Source of the DNA: an uncultured Prevotella sp. | GTDB lineage: Bacteria; Bacteroidota; Bacteroidia; Bacteroidales; Bacteroidaceae | Reading direction: 5' to 3' | NCBI GenBank assembly: GCA_902464615.1 | Contig: CABQKA010000005.1 | Location: 85,475-149,474 of the forward strand | Length of the DNA: 64,000 bases | Part shown: one piece after another, positions 27,101-35,555 of the stretch | Layout: every line of letters starts with the position of its first letter | Numbering within the stretch: the first letter of the stretch is position 1 | The notes under the pieces: generated by a model | Told to the model about the DNA's origin: nothing | What the model saw: the letters and a program-made list of their open reading frames with translations, nothing else | Database searches by the model: none | Translations under genes and position numbers: made by a program

Positions 27101-27592
27101 CAATGCGCTGGAGTTATCCACAGTCATCTCGCTCTGCGCAAAAATGGGCGTACCGTCCTTATAAAGGCTTTTCAGAACGCTCGAATACAGATTCGCGTTT
27201 TGGTCCTTGTCGCCTTTGATGGCAATCTGCACCGGATTATAATCGGGTACGGCTATGTAGAGCGAATTTACGAAAGTGGGGACCTTAATGGTATAGGCGC
27301 CCTTATCGTCCGTCAGCGCTGTATAGAAGCGATTGTTCAGAGCCTGTACCTGCACACCAGCCAAAGGCTCATGCGTAGCTGCATCGTAAACATAACCGGA
27401 AACCTCCTTCATTTCATATTCCGGCTGCGCAGCTTTTTTGCTGACTTGCGCGGAAGCCGGAGCCGATGATTCGGACTCGGACGTTGTCTGTGCCGACAGG
27501 ACGCAAGCGCCCGATAACATGAACAGACACACGCCTGTGCGCAAAGCCCCGTGCATCAAATTGTTTTTTCTATTCTTATTCATCTTCGTCAT
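24173..27592 (-). CDS. SusC/RagA-family TonB-dependent transporter (SusC2, divergent)
   Basis: This roughly 1139-residue outer-membrane barrel imports ligands using TonB energy. After the signal peptide (LFMLSGACVLSAQ) comes a Ser/Ala-rich linker, then a CarboxypepD_reg-like domain (VSGYVYDAATHEPLAGVQV, about residues 65-150), the plug domain and the 22-strand barrel ending NRNFNLGVTINL. In the plug, VLRNGTALYGARGGNGVILI replaces the common VLKDASATAIYGSRGANGV, and the region before it (GGLPAQGAAMFINGL) is atypical, so this is a divergent SusC branch. Start choice is between ATGs at 27592 and 27583. It follows the small FAS1 lipoprotein by 21 bases. No enzyme partner; ligand unknown. Confidence 0.9.
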   Translation of the reverse strand: MTKMNKNRKNNLMHGALRTGVCLFMLSGACVLSAQTTSESESSAPASAQVSKKAAQPEYEMKEVSGYVYDAATHEPLAGVQVQALNNRFYTALTDDKGAYTIKVPTFVNSLYIAVPDYNPVQIAIKGDKDQNANLYSSVLKSLYKDGTPIFAQSEMTVDNSSALTIENDIENQLNASVRTINRGGLPAQGAAMFINGLNSLNVNAQPLIVVDGVIWDMQYDRSSLHDGFFTNIFNIIDTEDIESVRVLRNGTALYGARGGNGVILIDTKRGKSMVTRINIRAYGGFEQSPEALKVMNASQYRNYVTDFLGTTQAAQDYFKTNTTVPPFMNEDPNYFFYPVYHNNTDWQKDLYKDAFTQNYKVSVEGGDDIAMYNLSLGYSQADATAKQNDFNRLNIRFNTDIVLFKDLTTTMDISYARNAYNLRDNGWAEDYSQRNISSPNVLGLIQAPFISPYSHYVIYDNGLQLGHTDRVYSGKNYSDANNPFRFAENFGYAGLVNPFWVLSNGQGDNKNFQEQTQFAINVQPKYQINRYLSVSNRFSYILNRNNEKYYLPNDGTPSLPVEGLGEVRSVVRTQFNKETTLFNDFRVDWRRQYAGHYINLVGGFRLASYSYGDSYITGYNNDNDKMPNISMSLQYKDYGGTADKWMNLAYYVNADYNYLNKYFFNAGVTMEASSRFGTETAEGIKLFGVKWGLFPSVQAAWLMSSESWFDVPFINYLKLSAGYEESGNDNVDYYAVRTYFENGKFLDNATGLFLANIQNPTIQWETNRRFNVGLQTSLFDNRLALGLDYYWSKTSNLLTRQAVSDITGLAFMWTNDGALKNTGIEFNAHAVFLNTRDWKWQGGFTIGHYKNEMTDLPESDLNYIDIYQLDANGREIADTRTRIHGYTSSVYGSNNILTAIGKPVGVFYGYQTAGVFASDAEASTAGKYGYLRYPTGLSQDPYRNFKAGDVHFIDQNGDGWISEADMVQIGDPNPDIFGNFYTSLTWKNLTLDINFKYSLGNDVFNYQRSQLEGVNNIYNQTTAVVNRWRYNGQITDIPRAMASDNDEWVNNERFSDRWIEDGSYLKLKKVRLTYKIPLTLSWLQGLSVWGEANNVFTVTKYLGQDPEFSSGNGVLYQGIDSGMLPQNRNFNLGVTINL

Positions 27593-27613
27593 TATTAAAG
27601 TTAACAAGAACTC

Positions 27614-29419
27614 TTATTCTTCATCACGCACCGGCTCAAGGATCACCTTTGCGATACTCAAGGCGCGGCAATTGCCACGACGCTGCTGCGTATAGGACAT
27701 GGATATGCGCAAATAGGGGAAACTTGTATAGCCAGAAGGCAAATCACTATAGCTCTTAGTGATTTCGATGTCATCCCACAATACTATTTTTGAAATAGAG
27801 TCCTGCCTTACAGACAAGTTCTGTGCCGCACGCCCAATGCGGTCGCCGTCATCGTCAAAGATTTCCGCGGTGAAGAGTGGTTCCTCAATCTGCTCACTAC
27901 CGTCGGAGTCATAGTTGATATTACCCAAATTCACCCGATTGGGCAACATCTGCACAGACACCTTGTAATGACCGCTATAAAGGCCGTACAGCATGAAGTT
28001 TATACGTAACGCATTGTTTCCGTCGACTGTAAAATAGGCATACATGTCATCTTCCACGTCGCCACCTACCTCTGGATTACGGTTGTCGGAATTAAGCGTT
28101 ATCGTTGTACCGGTACCGTTGGAAGAGCCTGTTACGCTGGCAATATTGGAAGTGCTGTAAGCATTCAATTCTCTCCGGGTAATAAAGCTATAAGCGGGAT
28201 CGTAGGTGTAGTGATCCACCGGGAAAATATAGCCGTTCGAAGCACGGACAGGAGTCTTACCGCCAAAGATAGGATTGGGCTGTCCGGTTCCGGCCAACGG
28301 ATTATAAAGAATCGTATGGTTGGTCGTAATCAATGAGTCAGCATACAGTACATAATTTATAACGGCGGCAGAGTCTGTGCGGTCAATGCTGCTGAACGTC
28401 GCCGGCGAAATGAACATGCTCTGCACAATGGCACGACTGGTTGAAAGTTCTCTTAATGAATCCACATTGAAAGTCAAAGCTTCATCACCCTTATACAGGA
28501 AGTCATTGGAACCAGACGACCACTCGTAGTTGTAGCTGTCACCGTAATTGTAAAGTTGCGAAACTGTCGTACGCCCCTCTGCCCACGCTGTGTTCGTAGG
28601 AATAATGGCGATATACAAACTATCCTCATTGCTGACAGAAGCCATTGAAGCATCGAGGATTTCATTTGTCGTTGTGAATACGGAGTCCACATACTCCATC
28701 TCACCATTATCGTTCATCGCTCCTTCCGTACTGCTGTTCTCGTCAAAATTCTTCACATCATACGCGTTGATCACTGCATAGATATCACTGAATTGCGAGT
28801 CGTTCTCCATGTAATCATAGAGATTATAAGCAAATGGAGAGAGACCATCCAAAACGTGCAACATACCGTTCGAGGCATGGATATTGGCCATTTCCGAATT
28901 GATGGGCACATTATTGAATATTCCTGCAGAAGCGTCATAGAAGCACAACTTCGAATTCATCATGCGTACCTGTTGCCGCGTCGCAGTGGACTCATAATTG
29001 AAACGCGCGATATGGTTACGGACGAACTGATTAGACACGACATAATCCAGTTCTCTGGCAGCAGCTGTATCCGTTTGACGCAACAGGTCGGCTTCGTCGA
29101 GTATGTCAAGATAATGACGGGCATTATAGGTGCCGTTACGGGGCGCCCATACGGTCATTTCCTGAGGCTGATCGAGGAGGTCTGCGTAAGTTTGTTTCTG
29201 CCCCCTATCATCTTCGTCTTTTAGCACTTTCGCTCTCTGAAGAATCATCGCAAGCGAATCTAATTCAGGAGTTTCGGCAATATTTTGCCAAAGTGTTTTG
29301 CTACCGGAAACTGTTCCCGGCTGGATGTCAAAGTGGTCGTCAGTACATGCGCCCACGCCGAGGAGCACACCGACTCCCAGCAAACATCCCGTCACTCTAT
29401 TTTGAAATAAATTTTTCAT
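27614..29419 (-). CDS. FAS1-domain surface lipoprotein C
   Basis: This 601-residue lipoprotein has a signal peptide ending VLLGVGAC (start ATG 29419; an earlier in-frame ATG overlaps the upstream gene). Two fasciclin-like modules are visible by their boxes: MTVWAPRNGTYNARHYL with FNNVPINSEMANIHASNGML...DGLSP (about residues 40-185), and LYIAIIPTNTAWAEG (about residues 235-245). FAS1 modules are about 130-residue adhesion domains found in secreted proteins of bacteria, plants and animals. The C-terminal third (from about residue 400) is beta-rich and ends in a region similar in layout to the C-termini of the two larger FAS1 paralogs. It likely sits on the cell surface with its SusC/D neighbours. 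No catalytic signature is seen. Gap to SusC2 is 21 bases. Confidence 0.78.
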   Translation of the reverse strand: MKNLFQNRVTGCLLGVGVLLGVGACTDDHFDIQPGTVSGSKTLWQNIAETPELDSLAMILQRAKVLKDEDDRGQKQTYADLLDQPQEMTVWAPRNGTYNARHYLDILDEADLLRQTDTAAARELDYVVSNQFVRNHIARFNYESTATRQQVRMMNSKLCFYDASAGIFNNVPINSEMANIHASNGMLHVLDGLSPFAYNLYDYMENDSQFSDIYAVINAYDVKNFDENSSTEGAMNDNGEMEYVDSVFTTTNEILDASMASVSNEDSLYIAIIPTNTAWAEGRTTVSQLYNYGDSYNYEWSSGSNDFLYKGDEALTFNVDSLRELSTSRAIVQSMFISPATFSSIDRTDSAAVINYVLYADSLITTNHTILYNPLAGTGQPNPIFGGKTPVRASNGYIFPVDHYTYDPAYSFITRRELNAYSTSNIASVTGSSNGTGTTITLNSDNRNPEVGGDVEDDMYAYFTVDGNNALRINFMLYGLYSGHYKVSVQMLPNRVNLGNINYDSDGSEQIEEPLFTAEIFDDDGDRIGRAAQNLSVRQDSISKIVLWDDIEITKSYSDLPSGYTSFPYLRISMSYTQQRRGNCRALSIAKVILEPVRDEE

Positions 29420-29442
29420 TTGTGTATGATAATTTCTTGATT

Positions 29443-31539
29443 CTACCATATATCTTCTGGCTGTGGACCATTGTAGATCTGTGTTGGCACAAATTCGAAA
29501 TAGTCCAAAAAGAACTGTGCGTCCGTCTTACGCAGCGCGGACTTGAAACGGAGGTAATAAGTTTGGTCCGCGTCCAAATTCTCCACGCTGATAATGCGGC
29601 GTATAGCAGCCTCAGAACCTCCCACCTGACGCACTGGAGTGTCAGCGCGTCCATTGGTTACAGTAAAATATTGCGGTCCTTTCAAATAGCCCATATTCCG
29701 CAGGTTCTTGTCGTTCTCCGCATTGACGGCCTCGTCATCTACATCTGCCACCCAAGGAATATCCGGGTTGTTGTCTACAGATTGCCGCTGGTCGTAGGGT
29801 AAACCTACCGGACTCAAGCGAAGCGGGTCGTTACCGAAGTAAAGTTGAACCATGCCACGCAAGCTGTTCATACTTACGCCCATACGCAACTCATACGTTC
29901 CGCTCTTGGGAACCGGCGGTAAACGAAGGACGAAGTCATACAGACCGGTAAACATGAATTCATCTCCCTGGAAATCTCGCCAGGCGCCTCCGTTGGTGGA
30001 ATAAGCATCCATCAAATAGAGAATACGCGTATCATTCGACTCACTCAAGATGTTTGTGAAATAGCCGTTAGGGAAACGGGTGTAATCATTCCCCCGGATA
30101 TTGTTAGAGGCCACCTCTGGCAACATCGTGGTAATATCTATACGTATACGCTCGCTGGCCAAATTATTACGGGTCACGTCGTCGTAAAGCAGAATTTTGC
30201 TAATTGGATAATAGAAACCATTCTGCGCATTATTATCGAACTCGCCATTCGTAGCTGAAATTAATACGCCCGGATCGCTCACCGCCGTCTCACTATAATC
30301 CCCGTCTCGGTCGTTATTATAAATTGACATGCGGTTCACGTAAACCTTATGGTCCACATCATGCTCGAAACCGGCATCGCCCACCTGTGTAACTTTCACC
30401 AAACCGCGATATTTTCCCATCGTAGTATAGTAATCCCACACATTTGTCGGCATCTGTTGCGTCTGCGGATTTCGGTTGTCGCCATACATATAATTGTACT
30501 CATTATAATGGTGAACAAAACGGTCATAGCCCATTTTACCTTCCATTAAATGGTATGCGACGAAACGGTTGACTGCATTGTCCGGGCTCGTCAAGTCGTC
30601 TACATCTTCCTGACCATAGACGGACTGACAGTGCTGACGGATAATCTGCATCACCTCATCCCAATTCTCCACATTGCCTTCCGCGTCGATACTGAGGTTT
30701 ATCCCCCACTCGGAAGCAAAGACTTCATCCGGTTCAACGAACGCTGTATATCCCAAATAGCGATGCTGAGCTACATTGAAAGGAACTGGTACGCCACTTT
30801 GGTTATATACTTCGTCGCGCGGCTCATCCTCATAATCGACATCTCGGTCCTGGACTAAGGAATCTGCCCATGTAGTCTGACTAAGCAAATATGCCCAAAT
30901 CTTCATGTTATCCGCTCCGGCAATCATGTCTGCCAAAGTTTCGGAAGATGGAGCTATCACCGTTTCAACTTCATGAATCATTCCATTGGAAACCTCGATG
31001 TCACTGTTGACTATCCGGGAAGAGCCATTGATTACATAGTAGCTTTCACCATCCTCAGCCGACTCGAAAGCACAAGTCAAAAGGCGGTCGTTCAAGTTGG
31101 ACAGGGGGAAAGTGCCCGGCGTCGGAAAATCAGCGGTCTCATACGCATTATCTGTCCTGTTGTCAATGATACAACTGTTCGCTACCAACTGTGCCTGCTC
31201 ATAGCTCATTTCGTCTACAGAAGATAAGCCTAAATCCTGCAGGTAGGCGGCTATCGCATCATTGTCCGGTGCACATATCGTATAATTTCCGCGCGAAGAC
31301 AGCACGCTCGTTAAAGAAGAGGCATTGTCAGAATTTCCTAAACGAACTCTGTCGAATATCGCCTTTATACAGGAAAATGTTTCGGGAGGGTTTGCAAAAT
31401 AATCAGTAGCTGTCTCTTCAGTCGAAATGGCATAGTTATCCGTACTGATATTTTCCGTGCAGGCTGCAAGGAGTCCTCCCATAAGAAGAACTGCTGCCGC
31501 ACAGGCAAAATTCCCGATTTTTCTTAACAAACTCTTCAT
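29443..31539 (-). CDS. FAS1-domain surface lipoprotein B (tandem paralog of A)
   Basis: This 698-residue lipoprotein has a signal peptide ending GGLLAAC. FAS1 module 1 covers about residues 45-215, with SSRGNYTICAPDNDAIAAYL and the closing SNGMIHEVETVIAPSSE. A second, insertion-bearing FAS1-like module covers about 220-380 (YTAFVEPDEVFASEWGI, NAVNRFVAYHL). The remaining 320 residues form a beta-rich C-terminal region ending IYNGPQPEDIW. It is a close tandem copy of the next gene upstream: over the first 100 mature residues I count about 17 differences. No enzyme motif is seen. The C-terminal region may correspond to a Bacteroidetes DUF associated with FAS1 (DUF5108-like), but that is from memory. 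Gaps are 19 bases upstream and 23 downstream. Confidence 0.8.
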   Translation of the reverse strand: MKSLLRKIGNFACAAAVLLMGGLLAACTENISTDNYAISTEETATDYFANPPETFSCIKAIFDRVRLGNSDNASSLTSVLSSRGNYTICAPDNDAIAAYLQDLGLSSVDEMSYEQAQLVANSCIIDNRTDNAYETADFPTPGTFPLSNLNDRLLTCAFESAEDGESYYVINGSSRIVNSDIEVSNGMIHEVETVIAPSSETLADMIAGADNMKIWAYLLSQTTWADSLVQDRDVDYEDEPRDEVYNQSGVPVPFNVAQHRYLGYTAFVEPDEVFASEWGINLSIDAEGNVENWDEVMQIIRQHCQSVYGQEDVDDLTSPDNAVNRFVAYHLMEGKMGYDRFVHHYNEYNYMYGDNRNPQTQQMPTNVWDYYTTMGKYRGLVKVTQVGDAGFEHDVDHKVYVNRMSIYNNDRDGDYSETAVSDPGVLISATNGEFDNNAQNGFYYPISKILLYDDVTRNNLASERIRIDITTMLPEVASNNIRGNDYTRFPNGYFTNILSESNDTRILYLMDAYSTNGGAWRDFQGDEFMFTGLYDFVLRLPPVPKSGTYELRMGVSMNSLRGMVQLYFGNDPLRLSPVGLPYDQRQSVDNNPDIPWVADVDDEAVNAENDKNLRNMGYLKGPQYFTVTNGRADTPVRQVGGSEAAIRRIISVENLDADQTYYLRFKSALRKTDAQFFLDYFEFVPTQIYNGPQPEDIW

Positions 31540-31558
31540 ATTCGCTACAAATTAATCT

Positions 31559-33673
31559 TTACCATATATCCTCTGGCTGCGCTCCGTTGTATATCGAAGT
31601 TGGTACGATTTCGAAATAGTCAAGGAAGAATTGGGCGTCAGTCTTACGAAGGGCGGACTTGAATCGCAGGTAGTAAGTCTCGCTGGCACTAAGTTGCTCT
31701 ACCGTAATGATACGGCGAATCGCTGCAGCACTACCACCTCGACCGCGCACCGGCGTATCAGCCTGTCCGTTTGTCATCGTGAAATATTGAGGCCCTTTCA
31801 AATAGCCCAGATTTCGCATATTCTTGTCGTTCTCCGCATTGACTGCATCGTCCTCTACATCTGCTACCCAAGGTATTTCGGGATTGCTCTCGCTGACAGT
31901 CTGACGCTGGTCGTAGGGGAGACCTACTGGCGAAAGACGTAACGGGTCATTTCCAAAATACATCTGCACCATTCCTCGGTTGGGGTTCATTGCAACACCC
32001 ATACGCAGCTCATAAGTGCCGTCTTTGGGTACCGGGGGAAGACGAAGGGTGAAATCGTATAAGCCGGTAAACAGCCATTCATCGCCTTGATAGTCATTCC
32101 ATGTTCCAGCTGTCCCAGACCAACCGTGAGTCAAATACAACATATTAGTTTCGTTCGACTCGTTGATGATATTGCTGAAAAAGCCTGTCGGATAGTATGT
32201 ATAATGACCACCACGCGTATTATTGGAAGCGACCTCCGGCAGCATGGTACAAAGATCGATGCGCATACGCTCGCCCGCCAAATTACTGCGAGTCTCGTCG
32301 GTATAGAGCATAATTGTATTAATCGGATAATAGAAACCGTTCTGCGCGTTGTTGTCAAACTCGCCATTGTCTGGAGAAATGAGGATTCCAGCGTCTCTAA
32401 CTCCCAGCTCGCGATAATCGCCATGACGGCTATTATCGTAAATGGAAATTCGATTAATGTAGATTCTATGCTCTAAATCCTGCTCAAACCCGGCATCACC
32501 GACCTGCGTGATTTTAACAAGCCCGCGGTGTTGACCCATCGTGGTGTAATAATCCCACACATTGGTCGGCATCTGAATGGTCTGGGGATTTCGCGTGTCA
32601 CCATACCGGTAATTGAACTCGTTATAGTGATTTACGAAACGGTCATATGCCATTTTTCCAGGAAGGAGGTGATATGCGACGAAGCGATTCACAGCATTGT
32701 CCGGACTTGTCAAGTCATCGCTGTCCTCTTGTCCATAAACGGCCTGGCAACGCTGCCGCACAATGTTCATCACTTCATCCCAATTTGTCACATTGCCTTC
32801 TGCGTCCAAAGAGAGGTGAATTCCCCATTCGGAAGCGAAAACCTCGTCCGGTTCAACGAAAGCTGTAAAACCGAGATATCTGCGCTGCGGAATGTTGAAA
32901 GGTCCACCGACCACGCCGACCTGGTCAAAGGTCTCGTCACGCGGCTCTTCCTCATAAGCCAAATCACGCTCGTCGAGCAGAGAATCTGCCCATGTGGTTT
33001 GCTGAAGAAGATAAGTCATGACCTTCATATTTGTAGCCAGGGCTATCATATCCGGCAGAGATTCAGACGAGGGGGCGATGACGGTACCTACCTCGTGAAT
33101 CATGGCATTGGACACTTCCGTATCCGTGGTCAGGACACGGGACTCGCCATTAATCACGTAGTAACTCTCGCCCTCGTCCTCTGTGACAAAAGCACACGTC
33201 AAGAGACGGTCATTTAAGTTCGGCAACGCGAAAGAGCCCGTCGTTGGGAAGTCGCTGACTTCGTACGGCATCTGCTCCACATTGTCAATTATGCAACTAT
33301 TAGCCACCAGCTGAGCCTGCTCGTATGACATTTCGTCCACAGAACTCAGACCCAAAGTTTGCAAATAAGCAGCAATGGCCTCATTGTTCGGAGCGAAAAT
33401 CGTATAGTTCCCGCGCGAAGACAATACACTTGACAATGACGACGCATTATCCACATCGCCCAACCGCACGCGGTCGAAGATGGCCTTGATACTGGAATAC
33501 TTCTCAGGATTGTCCGCGAAGTAATCCGTTGCGGTCTGCTCTGTAGCAATGGCGAAGTTGTCCGCACTGATATCTTCAGTGCATCCTGCCAAAGACATAC
33601 CGAGCCCCAGCGTCAAGACGCATCCCAACACGCAGCAGCTGATTTGTCGTATATTTCTTTTAATACAGAACAT
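31559..33673 (-). CDS. FAS1-domain surface lipoprotein A (tandem paralog of B)
   Basis: This 704-residue lipoprotein starts at ATG 33673, 14 bases after the SusD1 stop; a longer in-frame start would overlap SusD1. The signal peptide ends GMSLAGC. The layout matches lipoprotein B: FAS1 module 1 (NYTIFAPNNEAIAAYL through SNAMIHEVGTVIAPSSE), a second FAS1-like module (FTAFVEPDEVFASEWGI), and a beta-rich C-terminal region with GTYELRMGVAMNPNRGMVQM and the end IYNGAQPEDIW. Near-identical stretches such as SVDEMSYEQAQLVANSCIID run through both copies, so the pair arose by a fairly recent tandem duplication. Differences concentrate in short surface-like stretches. Likely an extracellular ligand- or matrix-binding protein; ligand unknown. 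Confidence 0.8.
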   Translation of the reverse strand: MFCIKRNIRQISCCVLGCVLTLGLGMSLAGCTEDISADNFAIATEQTATDYFADNPEKYSSIKAIFDRVRLGDVDNASSLSSVLSSRGNYTIFAPNNEAIAAYLQTLGLSSVDEMSYEQAQLVANSCIIDNVEQMPYEVSDFPTTGSFALPNLNDRLLTCAFVTEDEGESYYVINGESRVLTTDTEVSNAMIHEVGTVIAPSSESLPDMIALATNMKVMTYLLQQTTWADSLLDERDLAYEEEPRDETFDQVGVVGGPFNIPQRRYLGFTAFVEPDEVFASEWGIHLSLDAEGNVTNWDEVMNIVRQRCQAVYGQEDSDDLTSPDNAVNRFVAYHLLPGKMAYDRFVNHYNEFNYRYGDTRNPQTIQMPTNVWDYYTTMGQHRGLVKITQVGDAGFEQDLEHRIYINRISIYDNSRHGDYRELGVRDAGILISPDNGEFDNNAQNGFYYPINTIMLYTDETRSNLAGERMRIDLCTMLPEVASNNTRGGHYTYYPTGFFSNIINESNETNMLYLTHGWSGTAGTWNDYQGDEWLFTGLYDFTLRLPPVPKDGTYELRMGVAMNPNRGMVQMYFGNDPLRLSPVGLPYDQRQTVSESNPEIPWVADVEDDAVNAENDKNMRNLGYLKGPQYFTMTNGQADTPVRGRGGSAAAIRRIITVEQLSASETYYLRFKSALRKTDAQFFLDYFEIVPTSIYNGAQPEDIW

Positions 33674-33687
33674 TGCAGAAATATAAT

Positions 33688-35541
33688 TTAATTTGAAGAG
33701 TAGCGTTCCCAAACAGGATTCTGCTCCAGCATGCCGCCGTACTCGACGCCATTGACACGAAGCTCTTCACTGTAGATGGGATTATACAAAGCCCATATGA
33801 CGCGCATACGGCCACGTACAGAAGAAGACAACGTTGCGTAATCCTGCAACACATCCGTCGGGGCGTTGGTAGCTTCGCACTGACGGGCGAGGTCGAACCA
33901 GCGTTTTCCTTCGGTTACAAATTCACGCTGACGCTCGTTGTAGACCAAAGTCAACAGATCGCCGGCCGTAAGCCCGGAACCGCTCGTTGCATAGTCATCG
34001 TTCAAGCGGGAATTACGCAGGTCGGAAGACACGGATGTATTGGTCGTGGGTTCGAGCGCGGGGTTGCAACGGTCGAAAATCGCATTGCACAAACGGAAGC
34101 CTTCATTCACGTTCTCATCGTTCTGTGCATTGGTTGAAGACGAAACAGAACGGGCGATAGCCTCTGCCTTGATCAGCATGATATCCGTCAAGCGATATAC
34201 CGGCCAGTTTGAAGTGTTTGTACCGGAATAACTTCCTGTACAGCCTTCGGTCATATCCTCAATATTGGTGATATAGAGGCCCGACACGATATTTTTATGA
34301 ATAGTAGGCTGCGAAGCAGTTGAGGTGGTGTAATCGAATGTTTCCAACAAACGAAGGTCTACCTTGCCGAACCCACGGTCGGGTGCGTAGTTTGCAGACG
34401 CGCTACCGGTCAAAGTACCGCTACCTACCATATACTCGGGAGTAAGACCCGACTCGACACTGCTCAAATAAGTACGAATGGTACTGTTAATCGTGTTGAC
34501 ACCATCATACTGCAATTCAAAGATACTCTCAGAGGAATTCTTGTCTACCCAAATAGAACCATAGATATTATCAAACGCACCCTCTTGGGCGAAAGAAGTA
34601 ATGTAGGTCAAATAGGGATAGCGCTCATTTTCAGGAGCCGGCAGATAGGGATTCTCGGCTTCCAGTTCCTCATAATCCTGCTGGAAATAGGCAAGACAAG
34701 CATCGGCACACTCTATTGAACGCGTGAAGCACTGATTGCTCAATGTGTTCAACTCGGCGGTAGCCAGAGTGTCGCCTTCGGCATTTGTTACGACATCGCC
34801 TTTAGCTTCGGAGTTGAGCAGCATGCAGCCTCTCCAAAGGTACATATCCGCCATCAGGGCATAAATACTACGCTTGTTGAAACGGCCCTTATTGTCGGAA
34901 TTATTTCCATAATCCTCCGCGCCATAAGTCACGGCCTCCTCCAGCTGAGTCAGCAGGTCGCCCAAAATCATCACGCCCTGCGTGGCAGCGATTCGGCTGT
35001 TCATGGCCTCGGCATCCGTACTTACGGAACTCGTCACGTACGGAACATTGCGGAAGGCTCTTACCAGATAGAAATAATACAACGCTCTGAGGGAAATCAT
35101 TTCTGCCTTGATGGGTTGCCAGTCGCCGCGGCGGAAACTCGGATCCACCTCATTACCCGGTTCAGTCATCACTTCGCCTTTCTCAAGGACTTTGTTGCAA
35201 TAATTGATACCGGTATAGAAAGGAGCCCAGTCAAACATGCCCTCAGTCGGCTGCAGAATGGCCTGCTGTAAATGCTGGATATTCTCCTGGGTCATGTCGT
35301 TCAATGCCAAGTTGTCAGAACGGAGCTCGCCCCAGATCAAGATCTTGGAAGTCAGGTCGGCATCCGTCATTTTCTTATAGGCGGCTGCGCGCACATTGTC
35401 CAAGTCATTTTTATCCTGCCAGAAATCCGGTTCTGTAATGCTGTTTGTCGGAAGCACTGTCAAATAGTCTTCGCAAGAAGTGAAGCTCATGCCCAGCAAC
35501 AGCAAACCGATAGCAAGAAAAAATCGATTATGTAGTTTCAT
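33688..35541 (-). CDS. SusD/RagB-family outer-membrane lipoprotein (SusD1)
   Basis: This 617-residue lipoprotein has a signal peptide ending LGMSFTSC and the standard SusD opening EDYLTVLPTNSITEPDFW. It continues with AEMISLRALYYFYLVRAFRN (the helical TPR-like core, about residues 150-170) and the RRFxxEGxRWFDLxR-type motif, here REFVTEGKRWFDLARQCEA, near the C-terminus. It forms the lid over SusC1, whose gene ends 14 bases upstream. The ligand cannot be deduced. Because no glycoside hydrolase, lyase or sulfatase accompanies the pair, assigning it a polysaccharide would be unwarranted. Canonical in length and motifs, unlike SusD2. Confidence 0.93.
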   Translation of the reverse strand: MKLHNRFFLAIGLLLLGMSFTSCEDYLTVLPTNSITEPDFWQDKNDLDNVRAAAYKKMTDADLTSKILIWGELRSDNLALNDMTQENIQHLQQAILQPTEGMFDWAPFYTGINYCNKVLEKGEVMTEPGNEVDPSFRRGDWQPIKAEMISLRALYYFYLVRAFRNVPYVTSSVSTDAEAMNSRIAATQGVMILGDLLTQLEEAVTYGAEDYGNNSDNKGRFNKRSIYALMADMYLWRGCMLLNSEAKGDVVTNAEGDTLATAELNTLSNQCFTRSIECADACLAYFQQDYEELEAENPYLPAPENERYPYLTYITSFAQEGAFDNIYGSIWVDKNSSESIFELQYDGVNTINSTIRTYLSSVESGLTPEYMVGSGTLTGSASANYAPDRGFGKVDLRLLETFDYTTSTASQPTIHKNIVSGLYITNIEDMTEGCTGSYSGTNTSNWPVYRLTDIMLIKAEAIARSVSSSTNAQNDENVNEGFRLCNAIFDRCNPALEPTTNTSVSSDLRNSRLNDDYATSGSGLTAGDLLTLVYNERQREFVTEGKRWFDLARQCEATNAPTDVLQDYATLSSSVRGRMRVIWALYNPIYSEELRVNGVEYGGMLEQNPVWERYSSN

Positions 35542-35555
35542 TTTTTCGAAGTTGA

